A stretch of DNA of 39,075 bases from Nonomuraea basaltis (GCF_005893125.1 NZ_VCJS01000115.1:1-39075), one strand, 5' to 3'; positions 8,755-17,805 are shown, counted from the stretch's first letter. The notes: a model not told the origin generated them from the letters alone. Made by a program: numbers and translations.

Positions 8755-11013
8755 TCAGATCCACGCGTCTGTTGCTTCGATGACCAGCCGCGGCGACGTC
8801 GCCTCCTGGCCGACCACAAGTCCGCCCGACAACCTGACGGTGTTCGGGCCTGGCGCCAGAGCGAATCTGGCGGGGAACCGCGCCAGCATGGTGCGGCCCG
8901 GCCGCGGCTCCGGCCACACATCCGGCGGCACAAGCGCCCACACCTCACGCGTCGCCAGATCGATGTCGAGCGCGTACCGGGCATCCGGCAGCACGGTCCC
9001 CGCCTTGGTGCGGATCTCCAGCCCGAGCTCCTCCACCCTGATCACCGGCTCAGTCACCGGCCCGTACAACAGGAAACGTGCCGGGATCGTCGGATAGTCG
9101 CCCGCCATGGTGATGGTGGTCGCGCCAGTCGTCTGCGCCGGCTCGAATGTCACCTCGGCGTACACGCTCCGGCGGGCGAACCGGCGCGGGTTCGATGCTT
9201 TGACCACGAGGCTCCACTCGAACGCCAGGCTGTCCCGGTCGGTGATCTCCACCGTGTCTTCCAGCCGGACCTTTGCCTGCCTGGTCAGGTGCGCCTCGGC
9301 GACGCGAAGCACACCGATGCCGGACGCCGACAGCACGCCGGTCAGCCGCTCCTGCGCCGCCAGCATCCCCACCCGGCTGTCGGCGACCGCCGTCCCCGAC
9401 AAGGTGACGATGCGCGACCCGTACCGGCCCGGCCCGTCGAACCCGCCGTCCGCGTTGTCGGAGTCGGCTCCCAGCGTGATCGGCGCTGCCGACGACGACC
9501 AGCCCTCCTCCTCCTCAACCGTCCACGTCACGCCGTGCGCGTCACGGGCGTTGCCCACCCAATCGCCCAGTCGGTAGACAGGGCTGGCCACGGGCACCCA
9601 GTCCCCCACCGGCACCGTCACCGTCACCAACACCGCGGGCCCGCGCGCCAGACCAGCATCGACAGCGCGCACCGCCACCTCGTGCACGCTCCCAGCCTCC
9701 AGGTCCTCCAGCACGTAGCCGAGCTGTGCGGTGGAGGCGGCCAGCACACCATCGAGCAGCACCTCGTAGCGGGCGATCGGCAGCGCCCCGGCTGCGGCCG
9801 CACCCCACGCCAGGGTGATCTGCTCCCGCCCGGCGGTCGCCGTCAGGTTCGGCGGGGCGGACGGGTCCCCGCCGGCCAGCGTCGCCGCCGTGATCCCCGC
9901 CATGGCGGACCGGTTGTTCACCGCGTCGGCCGCGTCAACGCCGATGGTGTACGTCGTGCCGCGCGCCAGACGCGTGATGGTGTAGATCCACTCGGCCTGG
10001 TCCGGGCCCTGCCGTACCCCGCCGACGAACACGCCGTACCCGGCGACGCCCACGCTGTCGGTGGAGGCGTCCCACGCGACCGTGATGGACGTGTGTGTCG
10101 TCTCGACCACGCGCAGGTTCGGCGGCACCGCGGGCGGGGTGACGTCCACTTCGGCGACCACGCTGATCTGCGCCCGAGGCGACCGGTTCCCGGCCGCGTC
10201 GCGCGCATCGACCTCGCTCAGGTACGTCTGGCCGGCCGTCAGCCCCGTGAAGGTGTAAGACAGCCCGGCCTGGTCGGAGCCTTGCTTGCTGCCGTTGAGG
10301 TAGACGCCGTACCCCGTCACGCCCACGTCGTCGGTCGCGGCGTCCCATTCCACCGAGATGGACGTCCCCGTGATCGACGTCGCCCGCAAACTGCTCGGCG
10401 CCGATGGCGCGGCCGCGTCTGTGCTGCCGTAGCCCACAACCGCCATCACCGCCAGGTTGATGGTCGTGGAGGTCATGGCCAGATTGCTGACGGTGAACGT
10501 GCGCGACCCCGCCGCAGGCAGCGGACCCGTCACAAACGCCGAGTTGGACGCGGAGTCATCCGGCGCGAAATGCCGGCTAAGGCCCTGGTTCCACGCGGTA
10601 GCCGACGCCGTCCCGTTGGGCGCGTTCACCACACCGAACGCGCGCCCGGTCGCGTTGGCCGGAACTGTCGCCGCCAGCGTGGACACCGACGCGCTGCTAC
10701 TGGTGCCCGCCACCGAAAACAACCGATTAGGGCAGTCGTCACGCTCGTACAGAACGGCGTGGAGCCGATAGTCGGTGTGGTTCAGCACAACCGACGTCTC
10801 AGACCCGGTAGCGATCTTGGAGAGGATGTGGACGTGGTTGTAGCCGTTGGCGTGGTAGTCCTCGGTCCAGCCCTCGGGGATATCAGAGGAAATCGAGCTC
10901 CAGCAACTGATCACGAGAATCAGCCGAGCGCCCGGAGTTGGCGCGGTGAACGTGATGGTGTGCGGCCCGCCGGCCCCCGAACCGTCGTAGGTTGCCGCGA
11001 TCCTGTTCGTCAT
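8755..11013 (-). CDS. distal-tail-like phage protein with three Fn3 domains
   Basis: The product has 752 residues, starting at ATG 11013 after a GGCGGGG site. Residues 1-205 are the same beta-rich N-terminal domain as in the next gene (HAVLYERDD, PANATGRAFG, VVGYGSTD). Three Fn3 units follow (about 208-475), the third more divergent and without the GNRS ending. The C-terminal part of about 275 residues is the Dit-like domain (PVYRLGDWVGNARD, GTAVADSRVGMLAAQERL, FEWSLVVKASNPRRFA). It closely matches the downstream paralogue over both ends, differing mainly in Fn3 number. In siphophages the gene after the tape measure usually encodes the distal tail protein, which supports the call. The order of use of the two paralogues in the tail is unknown. 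Confidence 0.75.
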   Translation of the reverse strand: MTNRIAATYDGSGAGGPHTITFTAPTPGARLILVISCWSSISSDIPEGWTEDYHANGYNHVHILSKIATGSETSVVLNHTDYRLHAVLYERDDCPNRLFSVAGTSSSASVSTLAATVPANATGRAFGVVNAPNGTASATAWNQGLSRHFAPDDSASNSAFVTGPLPAAGSRTFTVSNLAMTSTTINLAVMAVVGYGSTDAAAPSAPSSLRATSITGTSISVEWDAATDDVGVTGYGVYLNGSKQGSDQAGLSYTFTGLTAGQTYLSEVDARDAAGNRSPRAQISVVAEVDVTPPAVPPNLRVVETTHTSITVAWDASTDSVGVAGYGVFVGGVRQGPDQAEWIYTITRLARGTTYTIGVDAADAVNNRSAMAGITAATLAGGDPSAPPNLTATAGREQITLAWGAAAAGALPIARYEVLLDGVLAASTAQLGYVLEDLEAGSVHEVAVRAVDAGLARGPAVLVTVTVPVGDWVPVASPVYRLGDWVGNARDAHGVTWTVEEEEGWSSSAAPITLGADSDNADGGFDGPGRYGSRIVTLSGTAVADSRVGMLAAQERLTGVLSASGIGVLRVAEAHLTRQAKVRLEDTVEITDRDSLAFEWSLVVKASNPRRFARRSVYAEVTFEPAQTTGATTITMAGDYPTIPARFLLYGPVTEPVIRVEELGLEIRTKAGTVLPDARYALDIDLATREVWALVPPDVWPEPRPGRTMLARFPARFALAPGPNTVRLSGGLVVGQEATSPRLVIEATDAWI

Positions 11014-11101
11014 ATCTGCCCCGCCTCTGTGCCCGCCGAGCACCGCCACCCGCGAAGATCAGCGCGCCTTTGACCGACCCGGGATGGTACGCACGGGACG
11101 C

Positions 11102-11110
11102 GCTAACGGC
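11102..11110 (-). promoter_or_regulatory. phage intergenic motif, copy 5 (weak variant)
   Basis: The coding strand reads GCCGTTAGC. It lies in the 148-base gap between the tape measure stop and the Dit-like start, after the terminator stem. It is the poorest match of the family. Confidence 0.3.
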
Positions 11111-11122
11111 AGGCCCCGATCC

Positions 11123-11154
11123 GCCGGGCGGCCGCCGCTCGACGGCCGCCCGGC
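11123..11154 (-). terminator. stem-loop terminator after the tape measure gene
   Basis: Perfect 12-bp arms (11123-11134 and 11143-11154), nearly all G and C, surround an 8-base loop 7 bases past the tape measure stop at 11162. It may give partial termination inside the tail operon and so lower expression of the tail-tip genes relative to those upstream. Confidence 0.75.
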
Positions 11155-11161
11155 CTGACGA

Positions 11162-14100
11162 TCAGGGGGAGCCGACCAGAGCGCCCACGCGCCGAGCCAC
11201 ACCAGCCGCGATGGCCACCTCGTCCTGACCCCGCTGCGGCTGCACGATCACCGTCACCGGCCTGCCGTCGCCGCCAGACGTCGCCACCGGCACCGGCCGC
11301 GACGCCGACCGCGCCCCTCGGTACAGGGCAGCCGCGCCGCGCTCGTTCAGCGCCTGGACCGCCTTCGGCCCGCCCAGCGCCGCCAGCGCCGCCGGCGTCA
11401 GCGCCCACTCGTCCTTGCCGGTGCCGTTATTGACCAGGCTCCGGCCCGGAGGCAGTGGCCCACCGCGGTCCCGATTCAGCTCGGAGTCCTTGGAATCGAA
11501 CTTGGCGATCACCGCGTCGATCACCTTGCGCGGGATCGCACCAATCAGCCGCTGCAACGCCGTCCGGTCCCCGATCGCGCCCACGATCGCATTCTTGATC
11601 GGGTTCAGCGTCGCCCTGGCGCCCGCACCAAGCCCCTTGGAGAACACGTTGCGGACCGCCGCAGAAACGCCTTGCAGGAGCTTCTCCAGCGGAGACAGCT
11701 CCTTGCCTTTCTTCGGCGTCTTGCCCGACTTGCCCACGGTGCCGCCCTTGGCGAACGCCATCCCCGAGCCAGCCAGAAACCGGGCCGCGCCCGTCACACC
11801 CCCGACCCGCGCCGCCCGGTTCCCGCCGTCGATGAACCCGGAGCCGAGAGCCCTCGTGAGCTCGGGCCTCAGCCAGCTCTCGCCAGGGCTCACGGCGGCC
11901 AGCATCGTGTCCCGTCCCGGGCTGTAGCCCGGCAAAACCCCGTGCCCACGCGCCGCCTGCACTTCACCACCGCGGGCGAAGTTCACCGACACGTCTGGCA
12001 GCCCCGGCAGGCCGACCGCGCCAGCAATGCCGTTCCACATGCGCTTGATCGTCGCGTACGCGGAGTTGACCACCCAGCGGATCGGCGTCTTCAGCGAGTC
12101 CGGCAGCGCGCCCCAAATCTTGCCGATACCGGCCTTCGCGGTGCTGAAGGCCTTCTCCATGGCGGCGGTCGCGTCAAACACGCCCTTCTTGGCCGGCGCC
12201 AGTCCCGTGGTGGTCGAGTCGGTCACGCCCTTCCAAGCGGCCTTCGCTTCGGCGGGGGCGTCCTTCTTGAGCTTGACGAAGGCGAGGCCGCCGTCCTTGA
12301 TGAACTGGTCGATCTTCGCCTTGGACGGCGGGAGGCCGGCGGCCGCGTCCGTCTGGATGGACTTCCACGCGTCCTGAAGGGATTTCGGCGCCCCGGCCTT
12401 GAGCTCCGCGAACTTCAGGTTCCCCTTCTGGACGAAGTCCGCGAACTTCTGCGAGGTGATCGGCAGGCTCGCGGCGGCGTGGTTTTGGATGTCGGCAAGC
12501 ATGCCGTGCATGGCCAGCGGCGCGTCCCGCTTCAGGTCCAAGAAGCTCGTCCCGCCAGCCTTGACGAAGGCGTCGATCTTGGCCTGGCTGGGCGGCAGCC
12601 CAGCGTTGATGTCGGCCTGGATCGCCGCCCACGTGTCCTTGACGTGCTGTGGCGCGTTCTGCTTGAGCGTGACGAACTTGGAGGCCGCCCCTGAAGTGAA
12701 GGTGCCGATCTTGCTGTTGAGGGCGGTCGAGTTCGTATTCGTCTGCCCGGTCAGTGCCGTCCACATGTCGGCCCAGTTCTTCTTGATCGCGACGATCGTG
12801 GGCGCGAGCTTCTTGACCGCCTCCTCCGGGGAGGGGATCAGCCCGGCCGCCAACCCGAGCGGCCCGGACACGAGCGACCCGAGAGCGGCCGCCGTGGTGT
12901 TGCCGCCCGCGCCCTTCACGGCGCCGTTCACCGCCCCGTACACGGCGCCGATCAGTGAGCCGATCGGTCCGACGACCGACCCGATCAAGCCGCCGTTGAT
13001 CGCGCCCTTCGCCGCGCCCGCGCCTGTCTTACCGAGGTGCTGTTCGGCCTTGGCCACGACCTCGTTGATCCAGTCGGCGCCGAACATGCTCGCCACAGCG
13101 AGGCCGACCCCGGCCGCGCCGCCCCCGATCTTCGCGGCGGTGCCGCCCTTGCCGGTCTTGCCCGTCTTGCCGGTGGGGGTGGGCGTGGTGGTCTTCCCGC
13201 TGTCGCCCGTGCCGGTCTTCCCGGTGCCGGTCTTCCCGCTGCTGCCCGTGCCGGTCGTCTTACCGTTGACGATGACCGTCCCGGCCGTCACCCGCATGGT
13301 GCCGACCGCGGTCGGCCCCTTGCCGTCCTTGCCGTCCTTGCCGCCTCCCCCGCCGCCGAAGGTGGGCAGCTTGCCCAGACCGGTGACCTTGCCCAGCAGC
13401 CCCACGAGCTTGCCGACCTGATCCGCCAACGCCTTGACCAGCTTCGTCACGCCAGGGATCCGGCCGAAAACCTTGATCAGGCTGGTGACCTTGCCAATGA
13501 TCAGCCCGATGGCGAGCGCCACTCCGGACAGGTACAGCGTCCACTTGATGATCTCCCCCGCCACCGGGTGCTCGGCCAGCTTGTCCAGCCAGCCAACGAT
13601 CGTGGTCAGCGTGTCCACAAACCCGGCGAGGGTCTCACCGCCCACCGTGTTCGTGAGCGTGAACAGCAGGTCAACGACCCCCTTGAGTAGCCGGCCAAGG
13701 GCCCGCAGCACGACCACGCTGTCCTCGAAGAACTTGCGGATCTTCTCCTGGTTGGCGGGGTCCGACGCCCATTCCCGAAACTCCTTCGAGCCCTCCGACA
13801 GGTCGTCCAGCAGCGTCCCCCCGGACGGCGCCGCGATCTTCGCGAGCTCGTAGATCCCGGCGCTGACGTTCTTGACGATGCCCCAAAGCTGCTTGGCCCG
13901 CTTCAGCCCATTGTCGAAGAACCGGGCCATCGACCCGTCCTTCCGTGCCTGGCCCGTCCACTCGGCGAACTTGTCGGCGCTGCGCTCGATCCAGCCGGCC
14001 AGCTTCTCCGCGGACGGGATGGACGTCACGAGGATGTCCATCACGCCCTTGAACGCGGACTTGCCCGCCCTCCCGAAGATGCCGACGATCTTCGTATTGG

Positions 14101-16084
14101 ACTTCATGATCTTGCCCAGGTCGGTGCGGAACTCCTTCGAGCCGACCCACTTGCCCCACTCCTTGGCGACCTCGCCGATCTCCCGGCCGGTGTCGGCGAG
14201 CCCGACCTCCAAGGTGTCGAGCATCGGCAGGCCGCGCCGGATCGCCTCCTGGAGCGGCGGCAACAAAGCCTCCTGCACCGCGAAGCGCAGCTCCTTCATC
14301 CGCGGCTGGAGAGTGCCGGCGACGAACCTGGCGAAACGCTGGCCAGCAGGGCTCAGGTTGTCCATGGCCTTGGCCACGGCGGACATGCCGGCGCCCTGCT
14401 GCTGGGCCGCCTGCGCGGCCGCCTTCTGGGCCTTGATCAGCTCTTTCTTGGCGTCGGCGAGACGCTCGTTGGCGAGCATCTCGTTCCACAAGGCCTCCCG
14501 GACGTCGCGCCGGGCCCGCACCTCCGCCTTCTTCGCCTGCTCGACGTCCTTCTCCGCGTCACGAACGCGCTTCATCGCCTCGCTGACACCGCGCTGGGCC
14601 TGCTCGATAGCGCGTGCGCCCTCGACCGCGGCCCGCGCCGCGTCCTCACGCGCCTCCGCCAGGGCATGCTCGGCGTCGCGCTCGGCCTGCGCCGCCGCCG
14701 CGATGCGCTCCTTCGCCGCGGTGACCTGGTCGGACCCTTCGACGCCCTTGGCGTTTGCCTCGGCCTGCTCGTCGCGCAGGTCGCCGTTGCGCTCGCGTAC
14801 CTCGGCCAACCTCTGGAGCGCCTGCCGGTAGGCAAGATCAGCTTCCTTCTTGTCCAAGTCGCTCGCGAAGGGGTCGCCCACGACCTTGTCGAGCCGCTGC
14901 TTGGCCCGCTCGACGGCGAGCGCCGCCCCCTCCTCATCCAGCGCCCCGCCGCGCACCGCCAGCTCAAGATCCTCAAGCCTCTCCTTGGCGGCCTTCCTTG
15001 CGTCGTTCAGCGCCTCCGTGGCCCGCTGGCTGGCGCGCTGCGCCTCCGCATACCGGCGTTCTGCCTGCTCAACGCGGTAAGCGGCATCCTCCTGCCGCTC
15101 GGCTGCCTGCTCGGCCACCTCCGCCACGCGGGCCCGCGCCTCGCCCACGGCGGCGACCGCATCGGCCACGCGCTGCTCCGCCTCGACGATCGCGTCCGCG
15201 GCCGCCTGCGCCGCCTCCTTCGCATCGGCGGTCCGCTCGCTGGCCAGCATGCGGGCGTGGTTGGCGTCACGGATCGCCCGCTGCGCCTGCTTGATCCGCT
15301 CGGCGGCCGCCTCCTGCGCCGCGGCGTACGCGGCCGCCGACTGACCGCCCGACGCCTGCGCCGAACTGAGCGCGTTGACCGCCTCCCGCACCCCGGACAA
15401 GCCGAGCAGCATCGTGCCCAGCCCCTGCACGGCCGCACCCGCCAGGCTGGGCAGCGCGCCAAGCGCGCCGACCGCCTGCGTGGCGCCAGCCGCGAGCGCG
15501 AACAGCCCGCTGCCCGCGGAGATGGCGGTTGAGGCGAGTACTGCCAGGCCGCTCACCATGAACGGCACCTGGGCGAGCATCGTCATCGCCTGGCCCAGCG
15601 CTGCCGTGCCCTGCACGTTCACCGAGACGGGGATCCGCCGGTTGCCATTCGTCATGAGTTGGGCGAGCTGCTGCTCCAGCGCGGCGATCCGCGCCTGCGC
15701 GTCGGCGTCGTCCACCTCGGGGCGGATCGTGGTCTTGGTGTCGCGGCCCAGGTCGGCGAGCTGTGCCCGCGCGGTCGCGTCGTCCACGTCCGCGCGGACG
15801 GTGACGGTCTGGCTGCCCGATAGCCCCGACAGCGCCGTCCGCGCGGCGGCGTTGTCGATCTCGACCTGCATGCGGATCTTCGCGACCCGCTCGGCCGCCT
15901 CAGCCGCGGCCTTGGCCTGGACCTCCACCACGGCGGCGTCGATCTCCGCCCGGATACGGGCCTTGACGCCCTTGAGCTCGGTATTGACCTCGTTCTGGAG
16001 CTTCTTGCCCCAGCCCGCGCCCAGGTCCGCGACAACCTCGAGCTCGATCCGGCCCGCAGAGATGCTGTCGTCTTCGTCTGCCAC
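11162..16084 (-). CDS. phage tail tape measure protein
   Basis: The product has 1640 residues; this protein sets tail length and is threaded through the tail tube. Order: an N-terminal segment, a hydrophobic region (about 165-235), a long Ala/Glu/Arg coiled coil (about 240-560), a mostly helical region with membrane-like stretches (one near 860-880, LYLSGVALAIGLIIGKV), a low-complexity Gly/Thr/Lys linker (about 940-985), another hydrophobic Gly/Ala segment, four tandem 44-residue repeats (about 1124-1299) and a C-terminal region. Size, coiled coil, membrane stretches and the position right after the tail chaperones are diagnostic. I place the start at GTG 16084 (VADEDDSISAG) because a run of six G lies 7 bases upstream; a second GTG three codons earlier is possible. 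No lytic transglycosylase or peptidase motif was seen. Confidence 0.92.
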   Translation of the reverse strand: MADEDDSISAGRIELEVVADLGAGWGKKLQNEVNTELKGVKARIRAEIDAAVVEVQAKAAAEAAERVAKIRMQVEIDNAAARTALSGLSGSQTVTVRADVDDATARAQLADLGRDTKTTIRPEVDDADAQARIAALEQQLAQLMTNGNRRIPVSVNVQGTAALGQAMTMLAQVPFMVSGLAVLASTAISAGSGLFALAAGATQAVGALGALPSLAGAAVQGLGTMLLGLSGVREAVNALSSAQASGGQSAAAYAAAQEAAAERIKQAQRAIRDANHARMLASERTADAKEAAQAAADAIVEAEQRVADAVAAVGEARARVAEVAEQAAERQEDAAYRVEQAERRYAEAQRASQRATEALNDARKAAKERLEDLELAVRGGALDEEGAALAVERAKQRLDKVVGDPFASDLDKKEADLAYRQALQRLAEVRERNGDLRDEQAEANAKGVEGSDQVTAAKERIAAAAQAERDAEHALAEAREDAARAAVEGARAIEQAQRGVSEAMKRVRDAEKDVEQAKKAEVRARRDVREALWNEMLANERLADAKKELIKAQKAAAQAAQQQGAGMSAVAKAMDNLSPAGQRFARFVAGTLQPRMKELRFAVQEALLPPLQEAIRRGLPMLDTLEVGLADTGREIGEVAKEWGKWVGSKEFRTDLGKIMKSNTKIVGIFGRAGKSAFKGVMDILVTSIPSAEKLAGWIERSADKFAEWTGQARKDGSMARFFDNGLKRAKQLWGIVKNVSAGIYELAKIAAPSGGTLLDDLSEGSKEFREWASDPANQEKIRKFFEDSVVVLRALGRLLKGVVDLLFTLTNTVGGETLAGFVDTLTTIVGWLDKLAEHPVAGEIIKWTLYLSGVALAIGLIIGKVTSLIKVFGRIPGVTKLVKALADQVGKLVGLLGKVTGLGKLPTFGGGGGGKDGKDGKGPTAVGTMRVTAGTVIVNGKTTGTGSSGKTGTGKTGTGDSGKTTTPTPTGKTGKTGKGGTAAKIGGGAAGVGLAVASMFGADWINEVVAKAEQHLGKTGAGAAKGAINGGLIGSVVGPIGSLIGAVYGAVNGAVKGAGGNTTAAALGSLVSGPLGLAAGLIPSPEEAVKKLAPTIVAIKKNWADMWTALTGQTNTNSTALNSKIGTFTSGAASKFVTLKQNAPQHVKDTWAAIQADINAGLPPSQAKIDAFVKAGGTSFLDLKRDAPLAMHGMLADIQNHAAASLPITSQKFADFVQKGNLKFAELKAGAPKSLQDAWKSIQTDAAAGLPPSKAKIDQFIKDGGLAFVKLKKDAPAEAKAAWKGVTDSTTTGLAPAKKGVFDATAAMEKAFSTAKAGIGKIWGALPDSLKTPIRWVVNSAYATIKRMWNGIAGAVGLPGLPDVSVNFARGGEVQAARGHGVLPGYSPGRDTMLAAVSPGESWLRPELTRALGSGFIDGGNRAARVGGVTGAARFLAGSGMAFAKGGTVGKSGKTPKKGKELSPLEKLLQGVSAAVRNVFSKGLGAGARATLNPIKNAIVGAIGDRTALQRLIGAIPRKVIDAVIAKFDSKDSELNRDRGGPLPPGRSLVNNGTGKDEWALTPAALAALGGPKAVQALNERGAAALYRGARSASRPVPVATSGGDGRPVTVIVQPQRGQDEVAIAAGVARRVGALVGSP
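12188..12715 (-). repeat. four tandem 132-bp (44-aa) repeats in the tape measure gene
   Basis: Four consecutive coding units of exactly 44 codons, without gaps. Each has a K-I/F start, an F about ten residues later, a core such as SFLDLKRDAP or KFAELKAGAP, a W or M near position 29, and ends GLPPS or similar. They have diverged at protein level but kept length and phase, so the unit length matters structurally. Such repeats change tail length in steps. Confidence 0.85.
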
Positions 16085-16133
16085 CCCGCCCACCCCCCGA
16101 TGTGCTGGGGGTGAAGGGTGGCGGGGACGCCCC

Positions 16134-16143
16134 GCTAGCGTCC
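16134..16143 (-). promoter_or_regulatory. phage intergenic motif, copy 6 (reference copy)
   Basis: The coding strand reads GGACGCTAGC within GGGACGCTAGCGGGGCGTCCC's first part, where GGGACGC and GCGTCCC can pair as a 7-bp stem with a 7-base loop. It lies 13 bases after the stop of the frameshifted chaperone and about 50 bases before the tape measure start. Related sequences (core ACG-C/G-TAGC) stand in the same place, just after one stop and 25-90 bases before the next start, at 1063, 1468, 5824, 8742 and 33514. Weaker forms are at 11102 and 32767. It could be a phage promoter element, a processing site or a regulator site. Confidence 0.55.
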
Positions 16144-16156
16144 CTGCCCAACCAGG

Positions 16157-16998
16157 TCAGCGCGGCGCCCGCGTGGACGCCATCAGCATGTTGATCGCCC
16201 GGTCGATCCCGCCGCCGCCCTGCTGCCCGCGTTCCGGCCGCCCGCTGCTGCGCTTGACGTGCGTCGGCCGGTTGATCTTGATCGGCTTCTTGCGCCGGTG
16301 ATCGGCCGCGAGCACGCCGATCTCCTCCACCGCCTCAGCGAGCAGCTCGTGCATCGTTGTCCACGGCTGCGCCCGCTGCTCCGGCGTGCTGTTTACTCGG
16401 GCGTCGGGAGGGAGCTCGTCGGCGAGGTCGAGGAATCGGCGGGCAGATACCCACCCTCGCTGGCCTGGCTCGAGCCAGACTCCAGTGATGTCGAGTCCGT
16501 TGAAGTGATCGAGGAAGTCGGCGTCGAGCTTTCTCCACTGTCGGAGTCGCTCGACGACGGCATGGATTCCCCCAGGCGGAACGAGTACCTCCCGCCCAGA
16601 CCCTTGATGAAGGCCGCCACGTCAGCGACGCTCGGGCGCTGCGCCACGAACTGCTCGTAGCCGTCCTCGCCCATCAGCCTGCGACCCATCCAGCGGACCG
16701 CGTCGAGCAGCTCGCCCGGCAGCTTCGGGTTCTGGATAACCAGGTCCACCACCATGGACGCGATAGACAGACCGGCCTTGGTCAGGTCGGCCTCCTTCAT
16801 CGCGTGAAGCACGGTCCTCGCGATGAGCGCGGTGTCCACATTGAGGTGCGCGAGCGGCTCCAGCACATCCACCGGCAACTCCGCCGGCAGGTAGCAGATG
16901 ATCTCGCCGCCGAACCGCAACGGGATCGGCTTCCCCTTGGTGCCGCTCCGGCTCGCCCGAGCCGCGTCCAGGTCTAGTACTGCGCTTTCGTCCACCAT
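16157..16998 (-). CDS. tail assembly chaperone, -1 frameshift product (gpGT-like)
   Basis: The gene is read from ATG 16998 to codon GGG 16572-16570, slips back one base, and goes on from 16570 to a TGA at 16157-16159, giving about 280 residues. The downstream frame has no good start of its own before the conserved part. From the slip it reads as ordinary protein: WRKLDADFLDHFNGLDITG, RRFLDLADELPPDAR, MHELLAEAVEEIG and a basic end, RRKKPIKINRP. An in-frame TGA upstream (near 16623) limits where the shift can occur. In lambda and most long-tailed phages the G and GT chaperones are made in this way just upstream of the tape measure gene; GT brings tape measure and tail tube subunits together. 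The basic end resembles other actinophage GT proteins. The shift itself is inferred from frames and synteny. Confidence 0.8.
16393..16998 (-). CDS. tail assembly chaperone, unshifted product (gpG-like)
   Basis: The product has 201 residues. It begins MVDESAVLDLDAARASR and has a compact first half (IPLRFGGEIICYLPAELPVD, IQNPKLPGELLDAVRWMGRR), typical of tail-tube assembly chaperones. The last 60 or so residues in this frame are a Ser/Thr/Glu-rich low-complexity tail. This is what the reading frame yields where it overlaps the -1 coding frame, so that tail is probably unimportant. The start at 16998 has a G-rich stretch upstream; a GTG one codon later is the alternative. The gene directly precedes the tape measure gene. 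In an ordinary siphophage its upstream neighbour would be the major tail protein, which here lies about 15 kb away at 32087. Confidence 0.85.
   Translation of the reverse strand: MVDESAVLDLDAARASRSGTKGKPIPLRFGGEIICYLPAELPVDVLEPLAHLNVDTALIARTVLHAMKEADLTKAGLSIASMVVDLVIQNPKLPGELLDAVRWMGRRLMGEDGYEQFVAQRPSVADVAAFIKGLGGRYSFRLGESMPSSSDSDSGESSTPTSSITSTDSTSLESGSSQASEGGYLPADSSTSPTSSLPTPE
16567..16573 (-). promoter_or_regulatory. candidate -1 ribosomal slippery site G GGG GAA
   Basis: The coding strand has CTG GGG GAA TCC in the zero frame; the heptamer G GGG GAA lets the P-site tRNA re-pair on GGG after moving back one base. It lies within the overlap of the two chaperone frames, between the -1 frame's TGA and the region where the -1 protein becomes well structured. 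The A-site re-pairing (GAA to GGA) is imperfect, so another nearby slip point cannot be ruled out. Confidence 0.6.
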
Positions 16999-17127
16999 CA
17001 GGGGACCCCCGTCCGTCTGTTCCAGTGACGGCCGGGAACGGTACGGGCAGGCCGAGGCTTGCGTCCCAGCCCGCATCGACGCTCACAAGTGGACCGGATC
17101 TGTAGGCGGCGGATTTCAGACTCGAAC

Positions 17128-17697
17128 ATGATGGGATCAATCCGGCGCTCGATGCCGGGAGGCGCCAAGACGAAAGAGGTACTGCGCGACGCCGAGGCAC
17201 GTGGCTGGGTCGAGCACACCGCCTTCGCGGGCACCGGAGGTTGGTCGTTGACCGAACCGGGCCGGGCCGAGAACGAGCGCCAGCTCGCAGCCGAGCTCGC
17301 ACGCGTCGGCGGTGCCGACGAGGTCCGTGACGTCTACCGCGAGTTCCTCCCGCTGAACGCCCTCCTGCTACGAGCCTGCACCGACTGGCAACTCCGGCCC
17401 ACCGCCGGCGATCGGCTCGCCGTCAACGACCACTCCGATCCCGCCTGGGACGCCGGAGTCCTCCACGAGCTCGCCGGCATCGACCGCGCACTCACGCCAC
17501 TCGCAGACCGGCTCGGGAGCGTCCTCACACGGTTCCGCGGATACGACACACGATTCACCACAGCCTTGGCGCGCGCCCGAGCCGGGGAGGGCTCCTGGGT
17601 CGAGCGCACCGACGTCGACTCCTGCCATCGTGTCTGGTTCGAACTCCACGAAGACCTCATCGCCACGCTCGGTCTCGACCGGCACGCGGAACCCTGA
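17128..17697 (+). pseudogene. 5'-truncated winged-helix-type regulator
   Basis: From about residue 12 the frame reads like a family of actinobacterial regulators: AEARGWVEHTAFAGTGGWSL, LTEPGRAENERQLAAEL, FLPLNALLLRACTDWQLRP, FRGYDTRFTTALARA and VDSCHRVWFELHEDLIATLG. Family members carry a full N-terminal helix-turn-helix of about 40 residues. Here it is missing and replaced by unrelated sequence (MMGSIRRSMPGGAKTKE). Loss of the recognition helix should abolish DNA binding, so I call it a remnant, although the rest is intact to the stop. It marks the left edge of the non-phage block: the break lies at about 17.13-17.16 kb, between it and the chaperone gene. Family recognition is from memory, without a search. 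Confidence 0.55.
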
Positions 17698-17805
17698 CCC
17701 ACGCTCCGCCGCCCCGCATCCACGATGGCCCTCTGGTCACCTGCCAGGTGCACCACCGGCCACCCCCTCTGTAGGCGGGTCACCGAGCTGGCCCCGATCG
17801 GCCCG

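Noticed and set aside
9289..11073. 594-residue + strand open frame
   Set aside because: Shadow of the three-Fn3 distal-tail-like protein, Arg/His/Pro-rich with no recognisable domain.
13137..13262. Repeat-like GTC/GCC-rich stretch, considered as a CRISPR or VNTR array
   Set aside because: It encodes the Gly/Thr/Lys-rich linker of the tape measure protein; repeat units are codon-level and there are no spacers.
17083..17128. Possible tRNA 3' end or attachment core near the cargo edge
   Set aside because: No tRNA cloverleaf or T-arm consensus could be built and no matching direct repeat was found at 30.6 kb beyond a 9-base match (CTCGAACAT).
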